Source: Paracoccaceae bacterium (GTDB taxonomy: Bacteria > Pseudomonadota > Alphaproteobacteria > Rhodobacterales > Rhodobacteraceae). From it: a stretch of DNA of 48,417 nucleotides. The position numbers were made by a program, and so were the translations under genes. Location: assembly GCA_014762635.1 (NCBI GenBank), contig JABURR010000006.1, positions 1 to 48,417 of the forward strand, given 5' to 3'. The notes beneath the pieces were generated by a model. The model did not search any database. It was not told the origin of the DNA and was given only the letters and a program-made list of their open reading frames with translations. Below, piece by piece: positions 1 through 9,171 of the stretch; within the stretch, counting starts at the first letter, position 1, and every line of letters starts with the position of its first letter.

Positions 1-491
1 CCCGCCCCGTAGATCCAGAGTGGCCGCGTCGCCCTGCGCACCGGCTCCACCATCCATCCCGCGACCAGTTGCGGCGCGACGCCTGTACCCTGACTGCGCG
101 CCCGTGACAGAAGGCGAATCACCGCCAACGGCATTTCCGCGCCCCCGATCACCGGGCGCGCGATGACCTCGGCGTCCAGGGTCTCCAGCCGCTTCGCGTC
201 ATAGATCTCGGTCAGGAGCCGAACCGCCCCGCCGCAGCATTGCCCCAGCGCAGGTCCCAGGGGGTAGCGGTCGATCCGGTCTCTGCCACCGTTCAGGGCA
301 TCCCGCGCGCGCTCAACCGCTTCGAATTCCAGCGCCCCGCCGCCGATCGTGCCGGATTGCCCGTACTCCCAGACCAGCATAGCCGCCCCTATCTCGCGCG
401 GGCCCGAGCCCTGCAGGTCTGCCACCACGACCCGGGCGACGCGCGTCTCCAGCGCCACGGCGTCGCGCAGGGCCACAAGATCGAAACTCAT
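1..491 (-). CDS. xdhC: XdhC, xanthine dehydrogenase accessory protein (partial)
   Basis: XdhC-family proteins bind molybdenum cofactor and help insert the sulfurated form into xanthine dehydrogenase in the cytoplasm. The reading frame opens with ATG at 491 (MSFDLVAL) and runs off the window edge, so only about 163 N-terminal residues are visible. Seen: the GTIGGGALE motif near residue 50 and LGQCCGG near residue 83, both typical of the XdhC/CoxI N-terminal domain. The start codon overlaps the xdhB stop (ATGA, 4 nt), so it is the third gene of a translationally coupled xdhA-xdhB-xdhC operon. The C-terminal Rossmann-like domain lies outside the window. Confidence is high because motif and context agree. 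Confidence 0.9.
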   Translation of the reverse strand, partial: MSFDLVALRDAVALETRVARVVVADLQGSGPREIGAAMLVWEYGQSGTIGGGALEFEAVERARDALNGGRDRIDRYPLGPALGQCCGGAVRLLTEIYDAKRLETLDAEVIARPVIGGAEMPLAVIRLLSRARSQGTGVAPQLVAGWMVEPVRRATRPLWIYGA

Positions 492-2842
492 GACCGCGCC
501 CTCCCGATCGCCGCCAGCACTTCCTCTGCCGTGGCAGGCGCCTGTAGATCCGGATAGCCCGGCCCACAGGCCGCCACCGCATCGGCCAACGCCGACCAGG
601 CCGAGATTCCCAGCATGAACGGCGGCTCCCCCACCGCCTTCGAGCGATAGATCGTCTCCTCCCGGTTCGCCCCGTCCCAGAGCGCCACGTTGAACACCTC
701 GGGCCGATCCGAACAGGCCGGGATCTTGTAGGTCGATGGCGCGTGGGTCCTGAGCCGCCCGCGGTCGTCCCAGACCAGCTCCTCGGTGGTCAGCCAGCCC
801 GCGCCCTGCACGTAGCCGCCCTCGATCTGGCCGATGTCCAGCGCCGGGTTCAGCGAGGCCCCCGCATCATGCAGGATATCGGCGCGCAGGATCCGGTTCT
901 CGCCGGTCAGGCTGTCGATCACCACCTCGGTCGCCGCCGCCCCGTAGGCGAAATAATAGAACGGCCGCCCGCGCCCGGCGATCCGGTCCCATTCCACCTT
1001 CGGCGTGCGGTAGAACCCGGTCGAGGACAGGCTGACCCGCGCCAGGTAGGCCCGCTGCACCACCTCGGCGAACTCAAGGCTCTCGCCGCCCACGTGAACC
1101 TGCCCGCCGGCAAACCGCACCGCGCCCGCCTCGGCCTGGTACTCGCGGGCAATGAACTCGGCCATCCGCGCGCGGATCGTCTCGCAGGCCGCCTTCACCG
1201 CCATCCCGTTCAGGTCCGACCCCGACGAGGCCGCCGTGGCCGAGGTATTGGGCACCTTCCCGGTATCGGTTGCGGTGATCTTCACCACCTCCGGTGCCAC
1301 GCCGAACACTTCCGCGGCCACCTGCGCCACCTTGCGAAACAGGCCCTGGCCCATCTCGGTGCCGCCGTGGTTCATGTGGATCGAGCCGTCCTGGTAGACA
1401 TGCACCAGCGCGCCCGCCTGATTGAGATGCGTCAGCGTAAACGAAATCCCGAACTTCACCGGCGTCAGCGCGATCCCCTTCTTCAGGATCGGATTCGCCG
1501 CGTTCCACGCATCCACCGCCGCCCGCCGCTCCGCGAAATCCGAGCTTTCCTCCAGCCGCGCAATCAGCTCGTGCAGGATGAAATCCTCCACGGCCATGTG
1601 ATAGGGCGTGGTCTGAACCTCCGCAGTCTTCTTCTGTTGAGAAATATCCTCGGGGGGGCGCGCCGCAGGCGCGTGGGGGGCAGACAGCCCCCCTGCCTCC
1701 GCCGGGGCATAGAAATTCGCCTTGCGCACGGCAAGCGGATCCAGCCCCAGCTGCTGCGCCACGTGGTCCATCACCCGCTCGACCCCCACCATGCCCTGCG
1801 GCCCGCCGAAGCCGCGATAGGCTGTGGCGGACTGGGTGTTGGTCTTCAGCCGATGACTCACGATCCGCGCATGGGCCAGGTGATAGGCGTTGTCCGCATG
1901 CAGCATTGCCCGATCCGCCACAGGCAGGCTCAGGTCTTGGGCCCAGCCACAGCGGGTGTATTGGGTGAACTCGATCCCCTGGATGCGGCCCACCGCGTCC
2001 ACGCCGACGCGATAGTCGATCCGGAAGTCGTGGCGCTTGCCGGTGATCACCATGTCGTCATCGCGATCATAGCGCATCTTGACCGGTCTCCCGGTCTGGC
2101 GTGCGATCACGGCGCAAGCCACCGCCAGCGCGTTGCCCTGGCTCTCCTTGCCGCCAAAACCACCGCCCATGCGGCGCACTTCGACCCGGACGGCGTGCAT
2201 CGGCACGCCCAGGGCCTCGGCCACCTTGTGCTGGATCTCGGTCGGGTGCTGGGTCGAGGAGTGCACGACCATGTCGCCACCTTCCTGCGGCAGCGCCAGC
2301 GCGGCCTGGCCTTCCAGGTAGAAATGCTCCTGCCCGCCCAGCTCCAACCGTCCCTCAACGACGACCGGCGCCGCGGCGATGGCGCTGGGCGCGTCGCCTT
2401 TCTCATAGATGCGCGGCCCGTCCTCGAAGCGGCTGTCGGCGGCCAGCGCCTGATCGATCGTCAGGATCGCCGGTTTCTCGGCGATCTCCACCTGCGCCAA
2501 CCTTGCGGCCTTGCGCGCGGCAAGGTGGCTTTCGGCGGCCACCACGAAGATCGGCTGACCGACGTAGTGCACGGTACCCATGGCCAGCAACGGCTCGTCA
2601 TGGGCCGAGGGCGAGACATCGTTGGCGAAGGGCAGATCGGCAGCGGTCAGCACCGCCACCACGCCCGGCGCGGCACGCACCGCCGAGAGGTCCACCCCGG
2701 TGAGCTCACCATGGGCCACCTCCGACAGGCCGAAGGCCAGGTGCAGCGCGTTCGCCGGAAGTGGCATATCGTCGATATAGCGCGCCTGGCCGGTCACCTG
2801 CAGCGGCGCGGAATCGTGGGGAAGGGGTTTAGCCACGCTCAT
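488..2842 (-). CDS. xdhB: Xanthine dehydrogenase molybdopterin-binding subunit XdhB
   Basis: Large molybdopterin subunit of xanthine dehydrogenase, which oxidises hypoxanthine and xanthine to urate in purine catabolism. The ATG at 2842 ([10 protein letters not shown]) was chosen because it overlaps the xdhA stop as ATGA; the frame stays open upstream but that part lies inside xdhA and looks non-natural. The protein is 784 residues. Visible motifs are a GGGFGGKE cofactor loop near residue 230, [11 protein letters not shown] near residue 345, and GEPPFMLG near residue 735 containing the expected catalytic Glu. Oddity: residues about 381-404 are encoded by a GC-rich palindromic sequence followed by EDISQQKKT, which looks like a dispersed intergenic repeat inserted in frame (listed separately). 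An aldehyde oxidase specificity cannot be ruled out, but XdhC in the operon favours xanthine dehydrogenase. Confidence 0.93.
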   Translation of the reverse strand: MSVAKPLPHDSAPLQVTGQARYIDDMPLPANALHLAFGLSEVAHGELTGVDLSAVRAAPGVVAVLTAADLPFANDVSPSAHDEPLLAMGTVHYVGQPIFVVAAESHLAARKAARLAQVEIAEKPAILTIDQALAADSRFEDGPRIYEKGDAPSAIAAAPVVVEGRLELGGQEHFYLEGQAALALPQEGGDMVVHSSTQHPTEIQHKVAEALGVPMHAVRVEVRRMGGGFGGKESQGNALAVACAVIARQTGRPVKMRYDRDDDMVITGKRHDFRIDYRVGVDAVGRIQGIEFTQYTRCGWAQDLSLPVADRAMLHADNAYHLAHARIVSHRLKTNTQSATAYRGFGGPQGMVGVERVMDHVAQQLGLDPLAVRKANFYAPAEAGGLSAPHAPAARPPEDISQQKKTAEVQTTPYHMAVEDFILHELIARLEESSDFAERRAAVDAWNAANPILKKGIALTPVKFGISFTLTHLNQAGALVHVYQDGSIHMNHGGTEMGQGLFRKVAQVAAEVFGVAPEVVKITATDTGKVPNTSATAASSGSDLNGMAVKAACETIRARMAEFIAREYQAEAGAVRFAGGQVHVGGESLEFAEVVQRAYLARVSLSSTGFYRTPKVEWDRIAGRGRPFYYFAYGAAATEVVIDSLTGENRILRADILHDAGASLNPALDIGQIEGGYVQGAGWLTTEELVWDDRGRLRTHAPSTYKIPACSDRPEVFNVALWDGANREETIYRSKAVGEPPFMLGISAWSALADAVAACGPGYPDLQAPATAEEVLAAIGRARS
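1631..1700 (-). repeat. Palindromic dispersed-type repeat inside xdhB
   Basis: Two adjacent inverted repeats are visible: GGGGGGC/GCCCCCC (1675-1681 and 1687-1693, loop of 5) and CGCGCC/GGCGCG (1659-1664 and 1668-1673, loop of 3). On the minus strand they are followed by CCCCCCCGAGGATATTTCTC and an A/G-rich tail. From memory, this layout (G/C hairpins, then CCCCGAGGATATTT, then an AGAAGAAG-like tail) is a very common intergenic repeat in Rhodobacteraceae. Here it is read through in frame by xdhB, adding about 24 residues. No second copy was noticed in this window. Confidence 0.6.
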
Positions 2843-4221
2843 GCCCGCACCTCCAGCACCCGGGTCGCGGCACCCTGATCCTCGTGGAAATAGCGCCGCA
2901 GCATCGCCTTGGCCGCCGTCATCCGATAGCTTGCCGAGGCACGCATGTCGCTCATCGGGGTGAAATCCTGCTCGAACGCGGGCAGGGCGGCTTCGACCGT
3001 TTCGAGGGTCCACGGCTGATCAGTCAGCGCCGCTTCGACGTTGGCCGCGCGTTTCGGAATCCCGGCCATGCCGCCAAAGGCGATCCGGGCCTCGGTCACC
3101 AGGCCTTCGACCACGCGGATCGAGAAGCAGCCGCAGACCGCCGAGATATCCTGGTCGAACCGTTTCGACAGCTTGTAGCAGCGCAGCCGGTCTTCCTGCC
3201 GGGGGATGGTCACCGCCTCGACGAATTCGCCCGGCGCACGGTCCTGCTTGCCGTAGTCGAGGAAGAAGTCCTCCAGCGGCAGGCTCCGCCGCGCCGCGCC
3301 CTTGCGAAGGTGCAGGGTGGCCCCCAGTGCGATGAAGGCAGGCGGGCTGTCCCCGATGGGTGAGCCATTGGCGATGTTGCCGCCCAGCGTCGCGGCATTG
3401 CGGATCTGCACCGAGGCGTAGCGGCGCAGGAGTTCCCCGAAGTCCGGATGATGCGCGGCCAGCACGGGCTGCGCATCCGAGACGGTCACCCCGGCGCCGA
3501 TGCGAATCTCGCTATCTGTCACCTCGATCTGCCTCAACTCTTCGATCCCGGCCAGGAAGGCCACAGGGCCCAGGTCGCGCAACTGCTTGGTGACCCAGAG
3601 CCCCACGTCTGTTGCCCCGGCAATCAGGGTGGCATCGGGATGCGCGTCATACCATTCGGCCAGCGCGTCGAGGCTTTGTGGGTGGAAACATGCCTCGTCA
3701 GAGGGCTCTTCAGGACCCGCCGCAAAGGCCGGATCTGCCTGCATCCACTCCGGAACCGGCGCCTCGGCGGCGGCTTCGGCGGCGCGGATAATCGGGGCAT
3801 AGCCGGTGCAGCGGCAGAGGTTTCCGGCAAGCCGGTCGTCGAAATCGCGTTCCCCGTTCAGATGGGCCACGGCCATCGACACCACAAAGCCCGGCGTGCA
3901 GAAGCCGCATTGCGAGCCGTGATGATCGATCAGCGCCTGCTGCACCGGGTGCAGCGTTCCGTCAGGCCCCGAGATCCCCTCGACCGTGCGCACCGCCTTG
4001 CCATGAAGCTGCGGCAGGAACAGGATGCAGGCGTTCATGCTGCGGCTGCCGCGCGCGTCGGTCACCATGACGGTGCAGGCGCCGCAGTCGCCCTCGTTGC
4101 AGCCTTCCTTGGTGCCGGTGAGGCCGCGCCGTTCGCGCAGCCAGTCGAGAAGGGTCCGGGTGGCGGGTTCGCCCCCGACCTCAACCGTCTCTCCGTTCAG
4201 AAGAAACGAGATTCGGGCCAT
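2839..4221 (-). CDS. xdhA: Xanthine dehydrogenase small subunit XdhA (FAD / 2x[2Fe-2S])
   Basis: Electron-transfer subunit of xanthine dehydrogenase, carrying two [2Fe-2S] clusters and FAD; 460 residues, usual for the bacterial split enzyme. The N-terminal plant-type ferredoxin domain shows [11 protein letters not shown] near residue 40. The second, four-helix cluster domain has CGFCTPGF near 106 and NLCRCTGY near 135. A CO-dehydrogenase-flavoprotein-type FAD domain follows from about 185 ([11 protein letters not shown], then [14 protein letters not shown]). The first gene of the operon, its stop overlaps the xdhB start by ATGA. The ATG at 4221 is the natural start ([11 protein letters not shown]). 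Its cofactor needs link it to the moaD/moaE genes at 30.4-31.1 kb. Confidence 0.94.
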   Translation of the reverse strand: MARISFLLNGETVEVGGEPATRTLLDWLRERRGLTGTKEGCNEGDCGACTVMVTDARGSRSMNACILFLPQLHGKAVRTVEGISGPDGTLHPVQQALIDHHGSQCGFCTPGFVVSMAVAHLNGERDFDDRLAGNLCRCTGYAPIIRAAEAAAEAPVPEWMQADPAFAAGPEEPSDEACFHPQSLDALAEWYDAHPDATLIAGATDVGLWVTKQLRDLGPVAFLAGIEELRQIEVTDSEIRIGAGVTVSDAQPVLAAHHPDFGELLRRYASVQIRNAATLGGNIANGSPIGDSPPAFIALGATLHLRKGAARRSLPLEDFFLDYGKQDRAPGEFVEAVTIPRQEDRLRCYKLSKRFDQDISAVCGCFSIRVVEGLVTEARIAFGGMAGIPKRAANVEAALTDQPWTLETVEAALPAFEQDFTPMSDMRASASYRMTAAKAMLRRYFHEDQGAATRVLEVRA

Positions 4222-4603
4222 TCATGTTCTCGGCCGCTTTCTGTTGTCGCGATCTTCGCCGCGATTGCGCTGGCCCGATGCGGCGTAAAGCCATGCGCTC
4301 CCTGTTGCGTGAAAAAAGGAAAGCCAGCTTTTGACCATTTGGCAAGTATCATGACCCCGGATCATGCCGAAACAGTTTCAAAATTCTCAGGAAGATGGCC
4401 ATCTCGGCCCGCGGGTAGCGCGCCGGAAATCGTTCTTGACCGGCAAAAACAGACTGTTGCGACGATGGCACACCAGCGCCGGAATTTACGCGATGCGGGG
4501 CTTCACGGAATTGTTATCGGTTTCCTCGGCTATCGTTTCCCACACTGCCAAAGACGTCGGGGGGCGCGTCCGGCACTCGCGAAATGAGAAACGAGGAAAC
4601 GAT
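4222..4603. promoter_or_regulatory. Divergent intergenic region between xdhA and the DGECDDPRF pair
   Basis: These 382 bp contain no convincing gene. An open frame extends upstream from the plus-strand gene to 4364, but its translation (Arg/Lys-rich, no homology recognised) lacks the properties of a protein and the ribosome-binding site sits at 4604. A TTGACC hexamer at 4436-4441 is a fair -35 candidate for the plus strand, but I see no strong -10 at the right distance. The promoters of both the xdh operon and the paralogue pair should be here. Confidence 0.4.
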
Positions 4604-5047
4604 ATGACGCGTAAGTACTTTTATATTCTGGCTGGCGGCCTGTTCGCCGCCGCTTGTGCCGCACCGATCGTTTATGGTGGAATTGATTTTGGTGTCGACT
4701 CGAGCCAGTACGCCTTTGATGGCGAATGCGACGACCCGCGCTTTGCGGGCGGTGGCATGGCCACGAACCAGGATGTCGACAACATCAAGCGTGATGCGAG
4801 CGACTGCCTGAAACTCTACCAGGCGCAGCGTATTCGACTGGCCCGGACCCGGGCGCAATGGGACATCTCCCAGTGCCGCCGCGTCAGCTATGGCAACAAC
4901 TCGTCGCAATGGTCGCGGGATGGGGAATGCGACGATCCGCGTTTCACCGGCCCCGGCGTGGACGAGATCCTGCTCGGCGAAGACCGGATGGCGGATGCGG
5001 CGGACTGCCGCGCGCTCTGCAATTCCGGCGCGGTCTGGCTGAAGTAA
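4604..5047 (+). CDS. Secreted or lipid-anchored protein with two DGECDDPRF repeats
   Basis: Function unknown. The 147-residue product starts at the ATG preceded by GAGGAAACGAT, a good ribosome-binding site. Residues 1-25 form a hydrophobic signal segment ending AAACAAP; the Cys could be a weak lipobox, so a lipoprotein is possible. The rest is two copies of one unit of about 50 residues: a [DY]-[FY]-G-x-[DN]-S-S-Q-[YW] lead-in, the core DGECDDPRF (near residues 39 and 104), then Gly-rich sequence and D-A-x-D-C. Each unit has two conserved Cys and many acidic residues, which suggests a disulfide and possibly metal binding in the periplasm (inference). The next gene is a paralogue in the same orientation, 70 bp downstream. 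I have seen this DGECDDPRF pattern in other proteobacterial exported proteins but know no assigned role. Confidence 0.8.
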   Translation: MTRKYFYILAGGLFAAACAAPIVYGGIDFGVDSSQYAFDGECDDPRFAGGGMATNQDVDNIKRDASDCLKLYQAQRIRLARTRAQWDISQCRRVSYGNNSSQWSRDGECDDPRFTGPGVDEILLGEDRMADAADCRALCNSGAVWLK

Positions 5048-5117
5048 GCTGATCACGGTGATATCGCGGGCGCGTCTTCAACGGGCCGCGCCCGCCACGA
5101 CAGAGGAGGGTTCACGA

Positions 5118-5567
5118 ATGATTTTGAAAACAGCTGCCGCGGCGGTTCTCGCCATGTTGCTGGCCATGCCTGCCCATGCGCAGGGGCTTTCGATCAACGG
5201 GATCGATTTCGGCATGAACGACAGCGAATATGCCGATGACGGGGAATGCGACGATCCGCGTTTCGTGGGGGACGGGATGGCGGAGTCGCTGGACCAGGCC
5301 AATACCATGATGGACGCATTCGACTGCGCGGTTCATTTCCAGGAAGGCAACATCCGCCCGCAACGGACCAAGGCCGAGTGGGATATCGCCGAGTGCCGAG
5401 CGATCGACTACGGTGACAATTCCTCGCAATGGGCGCGGGACGATGAATGCGATGATCCGCGTTTCACCGGCCCCGGCGCGGACGAGATCATGGTGCCCGA
5501 AGACTTCAAAGCCGACGCAACTGATTGCCGCGCGCTCTGCACGTCCGGTCAGGTCTGGCTGAAGTAA
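5118..5567 (+). CDS. Secreted paralogue with two DGECDDPRF-type repeats
   Basis: Function unknown; second member of the tandem pair. The ATG at 5118 was chosen over an in-frame codon at 5058 because GAGGAGGG lies 8 nt upstream and translation from it gives a clean signal peptide (MILKTAAAAVLAMLL, cleavage expected after AHA). The mature part has the same two-unit architecture as its neighbour: DGECDDPRF in the first unit and DDECDDPRF in the second, each followed by a D-[AT]-x-D-C element. The C-termini of both proteins are nearly identical in pattern (DCRALC, then VWLK), which shows recent duplication. The absence of a lipobox here implies a soluble periplasmic or secreted protein. Probably co-transcribed with the upstream gene. 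Confidence 0.82.
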   Translation: MILKTAAAAVLAMLLAMPAHAQGLSINGIDFGMNDSEYADDGECDDPRFVGDGMAESLDQANTMMDAFDCAVHFQEGNIRPQRTKAEWDIAECRAIDYGDNSSQWARDDECDDPRFTGPGADEIMVPEDFKADATDCRALCTSGQVWLK

Positions 5568-5580
5568 CGCGCAATCGCGG

Positions 5581-5609
5581 TTTTCACGACTCTTTCGGGG
5601 GGCTAATCT
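5581..5609 (+). promoter_or_regulatory. Candidate promoter giving a leaderless dnaE mRNA
   Basis: TTTTCA (5581-5586) and TAATCT (5604-5609) are separated by 17 bp. Only 6 nt separate TAATCT from the dnaE ATG, so transcription would begin at or next to the start codon. No Shine-Dalgarno sequence precedes dnaE, which fits a leaderless transcript. Hexamer matches are moderate, so this is an inference. Confidence 0.4.
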
Positions 5610-5615
5610 GCGCCC

Positions 5616-8600
5616 ATGAGCGACGCCCTCCGATTCATTCACCTCCGCCTTCACACCGAATACTCCCTCCTGGAGGGGGCTGTTCCGGTCAAGAAGCTGC
5701 CTGGCCTCGTGGCGGGCATGGGCATGCCGGCCGTGGCGGTGACCGATACCAACAACATGTTCGCGGCGCTGGAGTTCTCGGTGAACGCCTCGGGCGCCGG
5801 AGTGCAGCCGATCATCGGCTGCCAGGTGGACGTGGAGTTCGACCCCGCCCAGCCCGGTGAACGCCCGCGCCCGCCTGCGCCGGTGGTGCTTCTGGCCCAG
5901 AACGAGGCGGGCTACCTGAACCTGATGAAGCTCAATTCCTGCCTCTACCTCGACACCGGCGGGGCGCTGCCGCAGGTCACGGTCGAGGAACTGGCGACCT
6001 ATTCCGAAGGGCTGATCTGCCTCAGCGGCGGGCCGGAGGGGCCGGTGGGCAAACTGTTGCAGCAGGGGCAGCGGCCCAAGGCCGAGGCGCTGATGGGGCG
6101 GTTGGCCGCGATCTATCCGGACAGGCTCTATGTCGAACTGCAGCGCCATCCGGGCGAGGGCAGCCAGACGCCCGAGGCCGAACGCCAGACCGAGCGCGGC
6201 TTCGTCGAAATGGCCTACGCGATGGACCTGCCGCTGGTAGCCACCAACGACGTCTATTTCCCCAAGGCGGACATGTACGAGGCGCACGATGCGCTGATCT
6301 GCATCGCCGAGGGCGCCTATGTGGACCAGCAGGAGCCGCGCCGCCGCCTGACGCCACAGCACTACCTGAAAAGCCCCGAGGAGATGGCGACGCTGTTCGC
6401 CGATCTGCCCGAGGCGCTGGAGAACACCGTCGAGATCGCCCGCCGCTGCGCCTACAAGGCCGAGAAACGCGCGCCGATCCTGCCGCGCTTTGCCGAGGAT
6501 GAGGTCGAGGAACTGCGCCGCCAGGCCAAGGAGGGGCTGGTCGAACGGCTCAAGGTCATTCCCCATGCCGCGCCGGTCGAAGACTATGAAAAACGGCTCG
6601 AATTCGAGCTGGGCATCATCGAGGGGATGGGCTTCCCCGGCTACTTCCTGATCGTTGCCGACTTCATCAAATGGGCCAAGGACCATGACATCCCGGTGGG
6701 GCCGGGGCGGGGCTCGGGTGCGGGCTCATTGGTGGCCTATGCGCTGACGATCACCGACCTTGACCCGCTGCGCTACAGCCTGCTCTTCGAACGCTTCCTG
6801 AACCCCGAACGCGTCTCGATGCCCGACTTCGACATCGACTTCTGCATGGACCGCCGGGAAGAGGTGATCCAGTACGTGCAGGAGAAATACGGCCGCGAGA
6901 AAGTGGCACAGATCATCACCTTCGGCGCGCTTCTGTCCAAGGCCGCCGTGCGTGACGTGGGCCGGGTGCTGCAGATGCCCTATGGCCAGGTGGACCGCCT
7001 GTCGAAGATGATCCCCGTGGAGGGCGTGAAGCCCGTCTCGATCGAGAAGGCGCTATCCGACGAACCCCGCCTGCGCGAAGCTGCCCGCGCCGAAGAGGTG
7101 GTGGACCGGCTCCTGACCTATGGCCAGAAGATCGAGGGGCTGCTCAGGAACGCCTCGACTCACGCGGCGGGCGTGGTGATCGGTGACCGCCCGCTGGACG
7201 AGCTGGTGCCGCTCTACCAGGATCCACGTTCCGACATGCCCGCCACCCAGTTCAACATGAAATGGGTGGAACAGGCGGGGCTGGTGAAGTTCGACTTCCT
7301 CGGGCTCAAGACCCTGACCGTGATCCAGAACGCCATCGACCTGATCCAGCGCGGCGGGCGCAGCCTGCACGAAGGCCCGGACGGTACGCAGATCTACACG
7401 CCACCAGACGGCGCGGTGAACGATATCGGGCAGATTCCGCTCGATGACGAGAAGACCTACCAGCTTTACGCTCAGGCCCGCACGGTGGCGGTGTTCCAGG
7501 TTGAAAGCTCGGGCATGATGGATGCGCTGAGGCGCATGAAGCCCACCTGCATCGAGGATATCGTCGCGCTGGTGGCGCTCTACCGTCCCGGTCCGATGGA
7601 GAACATCCCGACCTATTGCGAGGTCAAGAACGGGCTGCGCGAATTGCAGTCGATTCACCCGTCCATCGACCACATCCTCGAGGAAACCCAGGGCATCATC
7701 GTCTACCAGGAACAGGTGATGGAAATCGCCCAGGTCATGGCGGGCTACACCCTTGGCGGTGCCGACCTGCTGCGCCGCGCCATGGGCAAGAAGATCGCCG
7801 AGGAAATGGCCAAGGAGCGCCCGAAATTCATCGACGGCTCGGTGGCCAACGGCGTGAGCAAGGAGAAGGCGGGCGAGGTTTTCGACCTGCTCGAAAAATT
7901 CGCCAACTACGGCTTCAACAAGTCCCACGCCGCCGCCTATGCCGTGGTCAGCTACCAGACCGGCTGGCTCAAGGCGAACCACCCGGTGGAGTTCATGGCC
8001 GGTGTCATGAACTGCGATATCCACCTCACCGACAAGCTTGCGACCTATGCCGAAGAGGTGCGCCGGGGCTTGGAGATCGGGATCGTCGCCCCCTGCGTGA
8101 ACCGGTCCGAGGCGACGTTCAGCGTGGCCGAGGGGCAGGTTGTCTATGCGCTGGGCGCGCTCAAGAACGTGGGCGTCGAGGCGATGAAGCTGATCGTCGA
8201 GGCGCGGGGCGAGAAGCCCTTCGCCACGCTCTTCGATTTCGCCCGGCGGGTGGACCTGAAGCGGATAGGCAAGCGCCCGCTGGAAATGCTGGCCCGCGCC
8301 GGGGCCTTCGACCAGCTTGACCCTAACCGGCGCAGGGTCTTCGACAGCCTCGACGCGCTCAGCGCCTATTCGGCGGCGGTGCATGACCAGAAATCCTCGA
8401 ACCAGGTCTCGCTGTTCGGCGAGGCCGGGGACGACCTTCCCGAACCGCGCCTCTCGCCGGTGGATGACTGGCTCCCGAACGAGCGGCTGGCCGAAGAGCA
8501 CAAGGCCATCGGCTTCTACCTCTCGGGTCATCCGCTGGACGATTACATGGCGCCGCTCAAGCGCAAGGGCGTCAAGACACTGGCCGAGGTCACCGCCGAG

Positions 8601-9119
8601 GCCGAGCGCGGCGCGCTGGTCGCCAAGATCGCAGGCGCGGTTTCGGGCCGGCAGGAACGCAAGTCGGCGCGCGGCAACCGCTTTGCCTTCGTGCAACTGT
8701 CGGACCCGACCGGGCTTTACGAGGTCACGGTCTTCTCCGACACGCTGGAGGCGGCGCGCGACAATCTGGATACAGGCTCGAACGTGGTGCTGACGGTCGA
8801 GGCGACGATGGAATCCGAGCAGTTGAAACTGCTCGCCCGCGCGGTCACCCCGATCGATACCGTGGCGGCGGATGCGGGCGCCATGGGGCTGAAGGTTTTC
8901 GTGGAAGCGCCCGAGGCGGTCTTCTCGGTCAAGAACCTGCTCGAACGGATGGGCGACGAGAAGGCCACACGCGGCAAGGGGCCGATCACCTTCTGCATCG
9001 CCGACCGCGATACCGGCACCGAATGGGACGTGACCCCGGACCGGGATTTCCCGCTCAACCCGCAGATCAAGGGCGCGATCAAGTCGCTGGGCGGCGTGCT
9101 GATGGTCGAAGATATCTGA
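5616..9119 (+). CDS. dnaE: DNA polymerase III subunit alpha
   Basis: Catalytic subunit of the replicative DNA polymerase, 1167 residues, the usual length for DnaE1. The N-terminal PHP domain starts at residue 5 (FIHLRLHTEYSLLEGA). The polymerase core shows GPGRGSGAGSLVAYAL near 363 and the metal-binding PDFDIDFC near 406, with the third acidic residue expected in FDFLGLKTLT near 562. Helix-hairpin-helix and OB-fold regions follow (GFYLSGHPLDDY near 965, then an OB domain to about 1095). The C-terminus is MVEDI. Single gene with its own likely promoter and no Shine-Dalgarno; it converges on the GMC oxidoreductase gene, with a strong hairpin in between. Confidence 0.97.
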   Translation: MSDALRFIHLRLHTEYSLLEGAVPVKKLPGLVAGMGMPAVAVTDTNNMFAALEFSVNASGAGVQPIIGCQVDVEFDPAQPGERPRPPAPVVLLAQNEAGYLNLMKLNSCLYLDTGGALPQVTVEELATYSEGLICLSGGPEGPVGKLLQQGQRPKAEALMGRLAAIYPDRLYVELQRHPGEGSQTPEAERQTERGFVEMAYAMDLPLVATNDVYFPKADMYEAHDALICIAEGAYVDQQEPRRRLTPQHYLKSPEEMATLFADLPEALENTVEIARRCAYKAEKRAPILPRFAEDEVEELRRQAKEGLVERLKVIPHAAPVEDYEKRLEFELGIIEGMGFPGYFLIVADFIKWAKDHDIPVGPGRGSGAGSLVAYALTITDLDPLRYSLLFERFLNPERVSMPDFDIDFCMDRREEVIQYVQEKYGREKVAQIITFGALLSKAAVRDVGRVLQMPYGQVDRLSKMIPVEGVKPVSIEKALSDEPRLREAARAEEVVDRLLTYGQKIEGLLRNASTHAAGVVIGDRPLDELVPLYQDPRSDMPATQFNMKWVEQAGLVKFDFLGLKTLTVIQNAIDLIQRGGRSLHEGPDGTQIYTPPDGAVNDIGQIPLDDEKTYQLYAQARTVAVFQVESSGMMDALRRMKPTCIEDIVALVALYRPGPMENIPTYCEVKNGLRELQSIHPSIDHILEETQGIIVYQEQVMEIAQVMAGYTLGGADLLRRAMGKKIAEEMAKERPKFIDGSVANGVSKEKAGEVFDLLEKFANYGFNKSHAAAYAVVSYQTGWLKANHPVEFMAGVMNCDIHLTDKLATYAEEVRRGLEIGIVAPCVNRSEATFSVAEGQVVYALGALKNVGVEAMKLIVEARGEKPFATLFDFARRVDLKRIGKRPLEMLARAGAFDQLDPNRRRVFDSLDALSAYSAAVHDQKSSNQVSLFGEAGDDLPEPRLSPVDDWLPNERLAEEHKAIGFYLSGHPLDDYMAPLKRKGVKTLAEVTAEAERGALVAKIAGAVSGRQERKSARGNRFAFVQLSDPTGLYEVTVFSDTLEAARDNLDTGSNVVLTVEATMESEQLKLLARAVTPIDTVAADAGAMGLKVFVEAPEAVFSVKNLLERMGDEKATRGKGPITFCIADRDTGTEWDVTPDRDFPLNPQIKGAIKSLGGVLMVEDI

Positions 9120-9120
9120 C

Positions 9121-9146
9121 AAAAAAGCGGCGCCCGAAGGCGCCGC
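9121..9146 (-). terminator. Rho-independent terminator with UUCG tetraloop
   Basis: GCGGCGCC (9127-9134) pairs perfectly with GGCGCCGC (9139-9146) around a 4-nt loop. Read on the minus strand, the loop is TTCG closed by C-G, an exceptionally stable tetraloop, and it is followed directly by six T residues (9126-9121). It lies just past the stop of the minus-strand GMC gene. On the plus strand the downstream tract is only three T residues, so it would act weakly for dnaE. Confidence 0.88.
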
Positions 9147-9171
9147 CGAGTTTGACCATGGGAGGTCCTGC

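Noticed and set aside
743-2878. Long plus-strand open frame of 711 codons opposite xdhB
   Set aside because: It is the antisense frame of a clearly conserved gene, made of Arg/His/Gly/Pro-rich sequence typical of high-GC shadow frames.
4364-4603. 80-codon extension upstream of the first DGECDDPRF gene
   Set aside because: The extension has no protein character and would bury the signal peptide; a good ribosome-binding site precedes the ATG at 4604.
7053-9122. 689-codon minus-strand frame opposite dnaE
   Set aside because: Shadow of dnaE; composition is not protein-like and no domain is recognisable.
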